This document shows, one piece after another, positions 24,251-33,211 of a DNA stretch of 64,000 nucleotides. The notes below the pieces were generated by a model. The model had not been told where the DNA came from, ran no database searches, and was given only the letters and a program-made list of their open reading frames with translations. Positions within the stretch are counted from its first letter, which is position 1; each line of letters begins with the position of its first letter. The stretch is from UA16 sp002292325. Lineage in GTDB: Bacteria > Bacteroidota > Bacteroidia > Flavobacteriales_D > Sanyastnellaceae. A program made the position numbers and the translations under genes. The stretch covers positions 1 through 64,000 of the forward strand of contig CALSRC010000012.1 of assembly GCA_943788645.1 (NCBI GenBank), in the 5' to 3' direction.

Positions 24251-27200
24251 ATGCTCAAATCCGTATCTGCCTCGTGTCTTTCGTTGGTTTTCGTTTTTTC
24301 AATGGTCACTGCTTGGGCTCAGTTTGTTCCTCAAACGCCCTATCGTCCTTCGGTGGATGCTCCGTATTGGGTTCAAATGATGTACGGAGGAGAGGCGTCG
24401 CACGAGGACGTCCGGAATGCCTATGAGCTGCATTACGTGTCCCATCCTTTTGAAAAAAACCGGGACACTCAATTTTATAAGCGTTGGATGCGCAATGCTG
24501 AATTGCCAGCGCCTGTGGTGAGCCACGCTTACGCATTAATGCATGCCGCTTCCACAGAACGGATGACAGGCGAATGGGAGGAACTGGGGCCTTGGAGCTA
24601 CGATCCTGAGGTGGCGATGGAATTCCAAGTGCAAAGTCCGGGAGCGTGCCATGTTTATACGGTTGAGCAATCAGCCTCCAATCATGAGGTGGTTTGGTGT
24701 GGAACGGCTACTGCCGGAGCTTGGCGCAGTACAGACCACGGCATGCATTGGGAATTGATGACCCGTGACCTGCCTGTCACGAGCATTTACAGTGTAGCGA
24801 TTCACCCCCTCGACGAAAATCAGGTGTGGATTGGCGCGGGTTCGGGTCAGCTCTGGCGTTCTTTGGATGGAGGGGAGACTTGGGAGGTTTGTGGAAATTC
24901 CACGTTTCAAGGTGCCGACCGATGGTACCGCGATCTGATCTTCACGCCGGTCGTTGATGGTGCCGAACCTCAATTGTTTGCAGCAACCAACTATGGATTG
25001 TTCCGAAGCGAGAATGGAGGTGAGACCATGATCCAAGTCATGTCCGGGGAGTACATGGAGTTGGCCTTTCATCCCACGGATCCGGCCATATGCTATACCG
25101 TTCAGTTGCTGGGTGAAAGCACGGTCTTCAAGCGTTCAATGGACGGCGGGTTATCCTTCATCTCCGGTGCACCAGGCTGGCCTGCTGTAGGGTCGGATGA
25201 AGGTCAAAAACGGTGCGAAATCGCTGTAACGCCAGCCGATCCCGATCGCGTGGTGGTGCTCGCATCGGGAAGCACGGCCGAGGGCGGGGGGCTTTACGGA
25301 ATCTATCAGAGTTTCGATGCTGGCGCAACCTTCGAATTCATGTGTTGCGGGGATGGACCGGGGGGTCCTTGGGCAGAAGGGGTGAATCCGAATATTTTGG
25401 GATGGAGCGGAGATGGCACCGGGGATGGCGGGCAATATTATTATGATTTAGCGCTCGATGTGAGTCCTACGGATGCAGACCGGCAATTTGCTGCGGGCAT
25501 CAGTGTTTGGCGATCTGAGAATGGAGGGGCGGATTGGTCGCTCAATGCTCATTGGGTCACCTGGGCCGGAGAATTCACCCATGACCGCTACACGCATGCG
25601 GATGTGCACGACATTCAATTCTTTACCCGGACCGACGGCACCGTGGATATGTGGGTGGCCTCGGACGGAGGACTGTATTATTCGGAAGATGAGGGTGATC
25701 ACATCGAGCCAAGAATGCATGGACTGCATGGGACGGATTTTTGGGGGTGGCAAGCAGGATGGAGAGGGCCGGAGGTCATGGTGGGCGGGACGTACCACAA
25801 CGGCACGTTGATTCGGAACGGAGATTTGTACCACTGGGGCCAGGACGACGACAGCTCCGGTGGCTGGTTGGCAGAGTTGGCAGGAGACAACTTTCGCGGC
25901 TTTATCAACCCGGGGGATGCGAGTCTTGGCTACCACGACGGAGGGGCATTTCGATTCACGGAAGATCGATTTGATCGCATCGATGCATTGCCTTTCGATG
26001 GGTCCAAAAAGCCCAATACAGCGTACTGGTTTGGCGAGTATGGCAATTTGGAATGGGATCCAACCTGTTACAATTGCATGTATTCGCCTGTGGGTTCTGA
26101 ATTATGGTTCTCAGAAGATGCGGGTGTTTCGTGGGCGCTGGTTCACGACTTTGGAGGGGATAAAATTATTTCCGTTAAGGTGAGCCCGCGTGATCGTAAC
26201 CGCATTTATGTGTCCCATAAGCAAAGTGGTTCCGTGTGGCGTATCCACCGTTCAATGGATGCAGGACAAACATGGGAACTTGCTTCACCCACACCCGGCG
26301 AAAACGGCAACAACAGCAATCAGCCCATTTACCTCGACGTGGATGGCACGAATCCCGATCAGCTCTGGTGCGTCTTGACGGGCAACCAAAATGGTCACAA
26401 AATTTTGAGTTCTTCCGACGCAGGAGAGACTTGGGCGGATTGGAGTACCGAGACCGTTGCGACCGAACGGGTGGTGAGCTTGGTGCATCAACGCGGTTCT
26501 AATGGGGGAGTTTACATCGGAACGACGCGGGCTGTTTATTATCGCGATGCCGAAATGGACGATTGGATGTTATACAATACGGGGCTTCCGATGGTTACCG
26601 TCAGTACATTTTTACAGGCGGATTACTGTGGGGGACACATCCGGGTTGCGGGAACCCGTGGAGTGCATCAGGCTGAATTTTATGCACCTTCTCAAGTCCA
26701 ATCAGGATTTATGGCAGATCGGACGTACTTGAATTTAGCCAGCCCATGCCAGGCTGCGCCAGTTCATTTCTCGGCTGTTTCTGTAGTGCAATGTGATGAG
26801 GCGACGTACACATGGGACTTTGGCGGTGGCGAATTGATTGAATCGAACGGTCCTGACGCTTGGGTGGCCTTCGAAACAGAGGGGAATTATTCTGTTGCCC
26901 TCACGGTGACAGATGCAAATGGAAATGCGGATACATGGGCTTGGGAAGAAATGATTCAGGTTGTCCATGAACCGGTCGTCCCTGCTTCAGGATTTGTGGA
27001 AGATTTTGACGGGGATCAGTTTCCTCCACCGAACTGGCGCATGGAAGTCAATGGTCATGCTTGGGAACAAGCTTGGGATCTGGTGGACTCCGAAAACGGC
27101 GTGGCTCAATTCCCGAATTACTGGGTCAATACGGAGGGCGCGGCCGATCTGCTCATTACTCCCGCCTTCAACCCAACCGGAATGCAGCAGTTTTCATTTG

Positions 27201-27745
27201 ATGTCGCTCATCAAGTCTATGCTGCGTATGTCGATGGTCTGGAAGTTTGGGGGCGACCAGGCGGATCGGAAGATTGGACTATTCTGTGGGTGGCATACGG
27301 AAGTGAATTGGCCGTGGACGGCTGTTATACCTGGTTCTGGTACGATACAGGGGGAAGCATTGAATGGGAAAACCACCTCGTTGATTTGCCTGTCGATTGG
27401 ACGAGCGGTGAGGTGTCGTGCTTGGAACTGGCATTTGTCAACGTAGGCGGTAACGGAAACCATACCTGGATTGATCAGGTGAACCTCAGTGGGGCCAATT
27501 CCATTTCAGTAGAAGTTGCTCAATCGGTGGTTCAGATGTACCCCAATCCGAACGAAGGCCAATGTACCTTGGTCGTGCCGCCTCATGCGGTTGGTCGCAC
27601 TTACCGTATTTTTGATGGAGCTGGTCGTTTGGTGAATGCCGGACGCATCATAGCCGAGCGCGAAGTCTGGGCTAAAGAACTGCCAGCAGGTTTGTACACA
27701 TTGGACGTTGAAGGAATGCAAACGTTGCGCTGGGCAGTCCAATGA
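24251..27745 (+). CDS. Secreted BNR/sortilin-type beta-propeller with PKD domain and T9SS C-terminal signal
   Basis: 1164 residues from the ATG at 24251, with signal peptide (CLSLVFVFSMVTAWAQF). Residues ~100-790 contain repeated sialidase/BNR-like blades (STDHGMHWEL, SLDGGETWEV, SMDGGLSFIS, SENGGADWSL, SEDEGDH, SMDAGQTWEL, SSDAGETWADW) as in VPS10/photosystem-stability-factor-like propellers. A PKD-like domain follows (YTWDFGGGELIESNGPDAW, GNYSVALTVTDANGNADTW), then a jelly-roll-like region and a type A T9SS sorting domain beginning MYPNPNEGQC and ending in a hydrophobic strand TLRWAVQ. Export across the outer membrane by T9SS is expected. Substrate or partner is unknown. Its stop overlaps the mnmH start (ATGA). 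Confidence 0.85.
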   Translation: MLKSVSASCLSLVFVFSMVTAWAQFVPQTPYRPSVDAPYWVQMMYGGEASHEDVRNAYELHYVSHPFEKNRDTQFYKRWMRNAELPAPVVSHAYALMHAASTERMTGEWEELGPWSYDPEVAMEFQVQSPGACHVYTVEQSASNHEVVWCGTATAGAWRSTDHGMHWELMTRDLPVTSIYSVAIHPLDENQVWIGAGSGQLWRSLDGGETWEVCGNSTFQGADRWYRDLIFTPVVDGAEPQLFAATNYGLFRSENGGETMIQVMSGEYMELAFHPTDPAICYTVQLLGESTVFKRSMDGGLSFISGAPGWPAVGSDEGQKRCEIAVTPADPDRVVVLASGSTAEGGGLYGIYQSFDAGATFEFMCCGDGPGGPWAEGVNPNILGWSGDGTGDGGQYYYDLALDVSPTDADRQFAAGISVWRSENGGADWSLNAHWVTWAGEFTHDRYTHADVHDIQFFTRTDGTVDMWVASDGGLYYSEDEGDHIEPRMHGLHGTDFWGWQAGWRGPEVMVGGTYHNGTLIRNGDLYHWGQDDDSSGGWLAELAGDNFRGFINPGDASLGYHDGGAFRFTEDRFDRIDALPFDGSKKPNTAYWFGEYGNLEWDPTCYNCMYSPVGSELWFSEDAGVSWALVHDFGGDKIISVKVSPRDRNRIYVSHKQSGSVWRIHRSMDAGQTWELASPTPGENGNNSNQPIYLDVDGTNPDQLWCVLTGNQNGHKILSSSDAGETWADWSTETVATERVVSLVHQRGSNGGVYIGTTRAVYYRDAEMDDWMLYNTGLPMVTVSTFLQADYCGGHIRVAGTRGVHQAEFYAPSQVQSGFMADRTYLNLASPCQAAPVHFSAVSVVQCDEATYTWDFGGGELIESNGPDAWVAFETEGNYSVALTVTDANGNADTWAWEEMIQVVHEPVVPASGFVEDFDGDQFPPPNWRMEVNGHAWEQAWDLVDSENGVAQFPNYWVNTEGAADLLITPAFNPTGMQQFSFDVAHQVYAAYVDGLEVWGRPGGSEDWTILWVAYGSELAVDGCYTWFWYDTGGSIEWENHLVDLPVDWTSGEVSCLELAFVNVGGNGNHTWIDQVNLSGANSISVEVAQSVVQMYPNPNEGQCTLVVPPHAVGRTYRIFDGAGRLVNAGRIIAEREVWAKELPAGLYTLDVEGMQTLRWAVQ

Positions 27746-28785
27746 AAGAGCCGGAAGACCAGCGGGAAGTCGGGGCCTGGATATTCGATGACGTGCATGT
27801 CATTTTGGATACACGTTCACCTGGAGAGTTTGAAAAAGGTCACATCCACGGAGCGACCTGTTTTCCGCTTTTTGAAAATGATGAACGCGCCGTTATCGGG
27901 ACTTTGTATAAACAACAAGGCAAGGACATTGCGGTCGAAAAGGGCCTGGAATTTGTCGGGCCCAAAATGTCCGAATTTGTTCGCCAGGCCAAGCAGCTGT
28001 ATGATGAGCAATCAGCTCGAAACCCATTGGTGGTGCACTGTTGGCGTGGAGGAATGCGCTCAGGTGCGGTGGCCTGGTTGTTGGAAACGGCAGGGATTCC
28101 CGTGATCAAATTAATCGGAGGTTACAAGGCGTATCGGGCTTGGTCAAGGAGGGATTTCCAACAATTGCCGTCCTTGCACGTTTTGGGTGGAATGACCGGC
28201 GTTGGGAAGACCCAAATCATTCATGCATTGGAATCTCAAGGAGCTCAAGTAATTGATTTGGAGGGCATTGCAGGTCACTTGGGTTCTGCATTCGGGAACC
28301 TCGAACGCATTCCACAACCGACTTCCGAGCAATTTAGCAATGCATGCCACAGAGTGATACAACAGTGTGATTGGAACCGTCCAATTTGGGTTGAAAATGA
28401 AAGCCGTGTGATAGGCAAAGTTTATTTACCAGAGGATCTCTTTGACACCCTGCGGGTGGCTCCTGTGTGGGCGATTGAGCGGACCGAGACAGAAAGGGTG
28501 GATGAACTTTGCCGGGTTTACGGCGATGCGGAAATAGAGGCGTTGAAAGATGCCTTTGGCCGCATTCAAGAAAAACTAGGTGGGGCCCGTTATAAAGAGG
28601 CGATTAAGGCGTTGGATGAGGGGGACTTGCGATCGGCTGCGGAAATTGGTTTGGTATACTACGATAAACTTTATCACCATACCCAGCAGCGTTATGCCAG
28701 ATCTGTTTTTACCGTCATCAATGGCCGAGGATTCACGTACCATGAAATTGCCTCTCAATTGATATCGGATACCCAATCCATCTGA
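27742..28785 (+). CDS. mnmH: tRNA 2-selenouridine synthase (MnmH/SelU)
   Basis: 347 residues. N-terminal rhodanese domain with active Cys100 in HCWRGGMRSG, then a P-loop domain with GGMTGVGKT at 149-157. This two-domain order is diagnostic of MnmH, which replaces sulfur in wobble 2-thiouridine of tRNA-Lys/Glu/Gln with selenium from selenophosphate through a geranylated intermediate. The next gene, selD, supplies selenophosphate, so the pair forms a functional unit. The ATG overlaps the stop of the upstream surface-protein gene by four bases; that coupling to a T9SS cargo gene looks accidental. Confidence 0.95.
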   Translation: MKEPEDQREVGAWIFDDVHVILDTRSPGEFEKGHIHGATCFPLFENDERAVIGTLYKQQGKDIAVEKGLEFVGPKMSEFVRQAKQLYDEQSARNPLVVHCWRGGMRSGAVAWLLETAGIPVIKLIGGYKAYRAWSRRDFQQLPSLHVLGGMTGVGKTQIIHALESQGAQVIDLEGIAGHLGSAFGNLERIPQPTSEQFSNACHRVIQQCDWNRPIWVENESRVIGKVYLPEDLFDTLRVAPVWAIERTETERVDELCRVYGDAEIEALKDAFGRIQEKLGGARYKEAIKALDEGDLRSAAEIGLVYYDKLYHHTQQRYARSVFTVINGRGFTYHEIASQLISDTQSI

Positions 28786-28828
28786 GGTTGGTCGTAAACT
28801 TGCAGTTCCTTTTCAATTCGAACCGAGC

Positions 28829-29875
28829 ATGGATCCCATTCGATTAACTCAATTTTCTCACGGTGCAGGTTGCGGCTGCAAGTTGTCTCCTGCAGTGCTT
28901 CATGAAATCCTCTCCGGTGTAGATCGTTCGGAAACGTTCACCAACCTCCTCATCGGAAACGATACCAAGGATGACGCCGCAGTGGTTGATTTGGGTGACG
29001 GAACAGGCATCATTTCCACGACAGATTTTTTTATGCCGATCGTCGATGATCCCCGCACTTTTGGACGCATCGCCGCCGCCAATGCCATTAGCGATGTGTA
29101 TGCTATGGGTGGAACTCCGCTGATGGCCATTGCTATATTAGGCTGGCCATTGGGTAAGATTCCTGAAGAAGTGGCGAGCGAGGTCGTGGATGGTGGCCGT
29201 GCGATTTGCTCGGAGGCTGGTATTCCTTTAGCCGGCGGACACAGCATCGATAGCCCTGAGCCCATTTTTGGACTGGCGGTAACGGGACGTGTGCCAATTG
29301 ATCGCTTGAAGGCGAATGCATCAGCACAGCCTGGAGATTGCCTTTACTTGACCAAAGGCATCGGAGTGGGTATGTTAACTACGGCGCAGAAGAAAGGCCT
29401 CGTTGACGCTGCAGATTTGGAGCTTGCCGTGGCATCCATGCAACAACTTAATTCCATTGGTGCTGACGTAGCGGCCATACCAGGGGTGAATGCAATGACC
29501 GATGTGACTGGATTTGGCTTGCTGGGACATTTGGTTGAAATGTGCGAAGGTTCGGGTTGGAAAGCCCGGGTTGATGCATCTGCCGTCCCAACGCTGGCGG
29601 GGACTCGATTGAAAGAATACCACGCTGCGGGTTGCGTTCCGGGCGGCAGTAAACGCAATTGGGCAAGCTACGGTCACCGGGTGGACTCCATCGAGGGATT
29701 TGAGCGTGATTTGATGTGCGACCCCCAAACCAGCGGAGGCCTTTTGATCTCGGTGTCGCCTGAGAGTGCGCAAGAGGTGGAGCAAGTCTTGGCCACCGCG
29801 GGCTTGCCGTCACGTTGTATAGGAAACATGACCAATGATCACTTCGCTGAGGGTGTTGCGGTCCGATTCAAATAA
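28829..29875 (+). CDS. selD: Selenophosphate synthetase
   Basis: 348 residues, full length for SelD. The N-terminal catalytic loop is HGAGCGCKLS with Cys15 where other SelD proteins may carry selenocysteine; both codons are TGC here, so it is the Cys form. AIRS-family blocks follow: DDAAVVDLGDG, STTDFFMPIVDDPRTFGRIA, AANAISDVYAMGGTPLMAI, LAGGHSIDSPEP and DVTGFGLLGHL. It makes selenophosphate from selenide and ATP. It lies 43 bases after mnmH; no selA, selB or tRNA-Sec is visible in the window, so the nearest use of its product is tRNA selenouridine. Confidence 0.95.
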   Translation: MDPIRLTQFSHGAGCGCKLSPAVLHEILSGVDRSETFTNLLIGNDTKDDAAVVDLGDGTGIISTTDFFMPIVDDPRTFGRIAAANAISDVYAMGGTPLMAIAILGWPLGKIPEEVASEVVDGGRAICSEAGIPLAGGHSIDSPEPIFGLAVTGRVPIDRLKANASAQPGDCLYLTKGIGVGMLTTAQKKGLVDAADLELAVASMQQLNSIGADVAAIPGVNAMTDVTGFGLLGHLVEMCEGSGWKARVDASAVPTLAGTRLKEYHAAGCVPGGSKRNWASYGHRVDSIEGFERDLMCDPQTSGGLLISVSPESAQEVEQVLATAGLPSRCIGNMTNDHFAEGVAVRFK

Positions 29876-29925
29876 GAATGGAGAGAGCGAATGCCCGCAG
29901 GAGGCAAAAAAAACGGAGCAAAAAA

Positions 29926-29957
29926 AACCGCCGACTCGAGAGAGCCGGCGGTTCGCT
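29926..29957. terminator. Bidirectional terminator between selD and proteorhodopsin
   Basis: An 8-bp stem AACCGCCG (29926-29933) with CGGCGGTT (29946-29953). An A-run on the left and CGCTTTT on the right allow termination on both strands between these convergent genes. Confidence 0.8.
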
Positions 29958-29982
29958 TTTCAGGACGTTAGATTGATTGGAA

Positions 29983-30705
29983 TTAGTCCTTGCTTACAGC
30001 CAAGCTGTAAATGACCAACCCAAATCCAATTTTGTTGATGGCGTCACCGATGTTGTACACAACATCCATGTTGAGTCCGATTCCGTCAACGAAATCGTAC
30101 CAGCCGTCCGTGCCGATCATGTAGCCCAATGGGTAGATGCCCCAACCAATAAGTACGAATTTGCACAAGATGCTGTGCGCACGCTGAACGGATGCAGAAG
30201 ATTTGTCTGCAAGCGCCTTCGCTTCACCGAACATAATGAGGTACACAATGTAGAAGTAGGCAATACCTGAGAATAAACCCCAGACAGCTGGACCATTTCC
30301 TGTCGTGTACACGGCCTCACCTAAGTAGCCTGTCACGAGCATGACCACGGAAGCCCAAATGAGTTTCCACAGCAGGCCTGTTTGGGCTCCTGCTGCCTTC
30401 AAAATGAGGTAAAACTCAACACACATCAACGGAACAGTTAATGTCCAGTCGACATATCGGAAGAACGTTGGTGATTCACCAATTTCTGCCCAGTAGTCGC
30501 GCATGTAGTAATAGTGAACAGCGGCGATGAATGTGATCAATCCGCTGATCAATAAAGAAGTTTTCCATTTTCCTTCCACCATGTTGATGGAGAAAAAGAA
30601 GAATGCGGATGCAGCCATCATGGCCATGCATCCAACAAAGAACGTAAAGCCTACATAATCGTCGGCTGGCATCGCTTTAATCGCAGCGAGAATAAAAGAA
30701 TTCAT
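29983..30705 (-). CDS. Green-type proton-pumping proteorhodopsin
   Basis: 240 residues, seven membrane helices. Key residues in local numbering: His64 (AAVHYYYMRD), Arg83 and Asp86 in RYVDWTLTV (proton acceptor), Thr90, Glu97 (proton donor), and retinal Lys225 in NKIGFGL. The D-T-E triad marks an outward H+ pump rather than an NDQ sodium pump. Met94, equivalent to position 105 of the reference proteorhodopsin, is the residue usual in flavobacterial green-absorbing forms. It would add light-driven proton motive force at the inner membrane. No blh or carotenoid genes are adjacent, so retinal must come from elsewhere in the genome. It converges on selD across a strong terminator. Confidence 0.95.
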   Translation of the reverse strand: MNSFILAAIKAMPADDYVGFTFFVGCMAMMAASAFFFFSINMVEGKWKTSLLISGLITFIAAVHYYYMRDYWAEIGESPTFFRYVDWTLTVPLMCVEFYLILKAAGAQTGLLWKLIWASVVMLVTGYLGEAVYTTGNGPAVWGLFSGIAYFYIVYLIMFGEAKALADKSSASVQRAHSILCKFVLIGWGIYPLGYMIGTDGWYDFVDGIGLNMDVVYNIGDAINKIGFGLVIYSLAVSKD

Positions 30706-30829
30706 GTGTTTGGGTTTTGGTTACTTTGGAAATTCGTGTCCTGAAAACAAGGAATTAACATCTGCTAACAAATTTTGTTCAGTGCAATCTATAAAACGTT
30801 AAACAATCCGCATGATCTAATCCCCAAAC

Positions 30830-31420
30830 TTATGATTTCAAGTTGTTTATAAGTCTAAATAAATGATGGGTAGGCAATCCCATGACGGTGAAATATGAGC
30901 CTTTCATGTTCTCAACTCCTGCAAACCCCATCAAGTCTTGTACTCCGTACGCACCGGCCTTATCGTAAGGTTGATAGTGATCCAAATAGTGCGCGATGAA
31001 TTCCTCTGTGAGTAGATTGAAGGTGACTTCGCATGTGTCGACGGCTGCTTGAATGCCTGTGGCTTTTGTCGTCACGGCGATGCCGGATGCAACGGTATGG
31101 GTGGTGTTGCTCAATGCCTCAAGCATGGCTTCGGCTTCTGAACGTGACGCAGGTTTCTGCAGCACCTCATTCCCGAGCAACACGACTGTATCGCCCGTGA
31201 TGAGTACGTCATTGTCTTCGAGTTCATCCCAGTATGCTTGTGCTTTGAGCTGAGCGACGTGAAGCGCGATCTGAGGGCCGCTTATGTCAGAAGGGAAACT
31301 TTCATCGACTTCTTTGAGCCACGTTATGGGATTCAATTCAAGTCCACGGACCAATTCCAAGCGCCGCGGTGATTGGCTTGCTAAGATGACTCTGCGACCG
31401 TTCAAATGTGGGTATAGCAT
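30830..31420 (-). CDS. maf: Maf-like nucleotide pyrophosphatase
   Basis: 196 residues, one Maf/Ham1-fold domain. The signature is ILASQSPRRLELVRGL near the N-terminus, followed by VDESFP, GDTVVLLGNEVLQKPASR and QPYDKAGAYGVQDLMGFAGV. Members hydrolyse non-canonical or standard nucleoside triphosphates (dTTP/UTP or methylated bases) and are linked to septum formation in some bacteria. Cytoplasmic. It starts at the ATG at 31418-31420, divergent from guaA. The minus strand reads TATTTTTG (31425-31432), a -7 consensus match only a few bases before the ATG, which would imply a very short or leaderless transcript. Confidence 0.9.
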   Translation of the reverse strand: MLYPHLNGRRVILASQSPRRLELVRGLELNPITWLKEVDESFPSDISGPQIALHVAQLKAQAYWDELEDNDVLITGDTVVLLGNEVLQKPASRSEAEAMLEALSNTTHTVASGIAVTTKATGIQAAVDTCEVTFNLLTEEFIAHYLDHYQPYDKAGAYGVQDLMGFAGVENMKGSYFTVMGLPTHHLFRLINNLKS

Positions 31421-31469
31421 GGTGCAAAAATACCAGTTCCATTGCCAGGGGCACGCACGTGTCGCGAAC

Positions 31470-31477
31470 TACCTTTG
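31470..31477 (+). promoter_or_regulatory. Possible -7 element upstream of guaA
   Basis: TACCTTTG matches TAnnTTTG exactly and lies 18 bases before the guaA ATG. A convincing -33 TTTG at the usual distance is not seen, so the call is tentative. Confidence 0.35.
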
Positions 31478-31495
31478 CCGTTCACAACGAAAGCC

Positions 31496-32950
31496 ATGCA
31501 GCACGAACGCATTTTAATTCTCGATTTTGGTTCCCAGTATACCCAGCTAATCGCTCGCCGCGTAAGAGAGTTGAACGTTTATTCAGACATCATCCCCTGG
31601 AGTCATTTTACAACCGTTCCTTCCGATGTGAAAGGCGTGATCCTCAGTGGCTCGCCTCACAGCGTTCGGGATGACAACGCGCCAAGACCTGAGCTCGAAG
31701 CCATGCTTGGGGAGGTTCCCGTATTGGGTGTCTGTTACGGTGCACAATATTTAGCGCAGACGCACGGCGGCTCGGTGGAGCCCTCTGATTCCCGCGAATA
31801 TGGCCGAGCGAACTTGGCGAAAGTCAATAGCGAGGATCCGCTGCTTCGCGGAATCCCCAGCGAATCGCAGGTCTGGATGAGCCACGGCGATACGATTTTG
31901 TCACTGGGCGACCAATTTGAAACGATCTGTAGCACACACGATGTAAAATTCGCTGGATTTCGCGATGTCAATCGGCCAGTATGGGGAATTCAATTCCACC
32001 CAGAAGTTTGGCACAGCACGGATGGTCCTGTGTTGTTGAAGAATTTTGTCCACGGAATATGTGGTTGTGAGGGCGATTGGACTCCGGCCAGTTTTGCCGA
32101 TGAAACCGTCGCCAATCTGCGCAAACAAATCGGCGAAGATCAAGTGATTTTAGGACTAAGTGGAGGGGTGGATTCCACCGTTGCTGCTGCCTTGCTCCAC
32201 CGCGCAATCGGTTCTCAATTGCACTGCATTTTTGTAGACAACGGGTTGTTGCGTAAGCATGAATTTGAGGAGGTCTTAGAAAGTTATGAGGACATGGGGC
32301 TTCAGGTCAAAGGGGTTCGAGCTGGGGAGAGGTTTTTAGAAGCTCTTGCGGATGAATCGGATCCGGAAACCAAACGAAAGGCCATTGGAAAGGTGTTCGT
32401 AGACGTTTTTGACGACTCCTCCAAAGAAGTAGAAGGCGCTCATTGGTTGGCCCAGGGCACGATTTATCCAGATGTCATCGAAAGTGTGAGTGCGACAGGT
32501 GGGCCATCGGCTACCATCAAAAGTCACCATAACGTAGGGGGGTTACCAGATTACATGAAATTAAAGGTCGTTGAACCACTGCGCTTGTTGTTCAAAGACG
32601 AAGTACGCCGAGTGGGGAAAGAAATCGGAGTGAAGCAATCCATCTTGGGTCGGCATCCATTCCCGGGGCCTGGGTTAGCGATAAGAATCTTGGGAGATAT
32701 CACAGCCGAAAAGGTGCGAATTTTACAGGAGGTGGATCACATTTGGATTCAAGGGCTCAAGGACGCCGGTTTGTATGATGAGGTTTGGCAGGCTGGTGCG
32801 ATTTTACTTCCGGTGCAAAGTGTCGGAGTCATGGGAGATGAACGCACTTACGAGCAAGCGGTCGCATTAAGAGCTGTGACTTCCACGGATGGGATGACGG
32901 CAGATTGGTGCCACCTGCCTTATCCTTTCTTAGCCAAGGTTTCGAAATGA
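31496..32950 (+). CDS. guaA: GMP synthase (glutamine-hydrolysing), frameshifted near the 3' end
   Basis: 484 residues from the ATG at 31496 (MQHERILILDFGSQ). Order: class I glutamine amidotransferase with nucleophile in VLGVCYGAQYLA and His/Glu in GIQFHPEVWHS; ATP pyrophosphatase with P-loop LGLSGGVDSTVAA; and the dimerisation domain. It converts XMP to GMP with glutamine and ATP. The frame stops at 32948-32950 after FLAKVSK. The expected family C-terminus follows in another frame: NDIINKVRGVNRVV and SSKPPATIEWE to a TGA at 33030-33032. Removing one A from the AAA at 32945-32947 restores the full protein. Because guaA is usually essential, a sequencing error is the simplest explanation. Confidence 0.9.
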   Translation: MQHERILILDFGSQYTQLIARRVRELNVYSDIIPWSHFTTVPSDVKGVILSGSPHSVRDDNAPRPELEAMLGEVPVLGVCYGAQYLAQTHGGSVEPSDSREYGRANLAKVNSEDPLLRGIPSESQVWMSHGDTILSLGDQFETICSTHDVKFAGFRDVNRPVWGIQFHPEVWHSTDGPVLLKNFVHGICGCEGDWTPASFADETVANLRKQIGEDQVILGLSGGVDSTVAAALLHRAIGSQLHCIFVDNGLLRKHEFEEVLESYEDMGLQVKGVRAGERFLEALADESDPETKRKAIGKVFVDVFDDSSKEVEGAHWLAQGTIYPDVIESVSATGGPSATIKSHHNVGGLPDYMKLKVVEPLRLLFKDEVRRVGKEIGVKQSILGRHPFPGPGLAIRILGDITAEKVRILQEVDHIWIQGLKDAGLYDEVWQAGAILLPVQSVGVMGDERTYEQAVALRAVTSTDGMTADWCHLPYPFLAKVSK

Positions 32951-33032
32951 CATTATCAACAAGGTGCGCGGCGTGAATCGGGTCGTCTACGACATCAGCT
33001 CCAAACCTCCTGCCACCATTGAATGGGAATGA
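32948..33032 (+). other. guaA: Out-of-frame 3' end of guaA
   Basis: Reading AAT GAC ATT from 32947 gives NDIINKVRGVNRVVYDISS and KPPATIEWE then TGA, the highly conserved GMP synthase C-terminus that binds XMP and supports dimerisation. It is displaced by one base from the main frame. Confidence 0.85.
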
Positions 33033-33033
33033 G

Positions 33034-33207
33034 ATGATTTGCATTCCTGCCGAAATACCCCGAGAATTGTGTGATATTGATGATGAATTGAAAGCCATTC
33101 ATCACAGCAATAATTCCGTGTTTATTTGGGTTTTAAACTCAAAAGAAGACCGGAACGACTTTGTGGACCGATCCATTGGCATGAATAAAATTGAACGTGC
33201 TGCTTAA
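33034..33207 (+). CDS. Possible small protein between guaA and LysM gene
   Basis: 57 codons from the ATG at 33034, immediately after the restored guaA stop: MICIPAEIPRELCDIDDELK, a middle stretch VFIWVLNSKEDRNDFVD, ending KIERAA. No signal peptide or known motif. It overlaps no confident gene and its composition looks protein-like, but nothing else supports it. It could be spurious leader sequence of the next gene. Confidence 0.3.
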   Translation: MICIPAEIPRELCDIDDELKAIHHSNNSVFIWVLNSKEDRNDFVDRSIGMNKIERAA

Positions 33208-33211
33208 TACA

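Noticed and set aside
28868..28885. Selenocysteine in SelD
   Set aside because: The catalytic codons are TGC, not TGA.
29983..30705. Sodium-pumping (NDQ) or chloride rhodopsin
   Set aside because: The motif positions are Asp, Thr and Glu, as in proton pumps.
32944..32950. Programmed frameshift in guaA
   Set aside because: Only a three-base A-run, with no slippery heptamer or downstream structure seen; an indel error is simpler.
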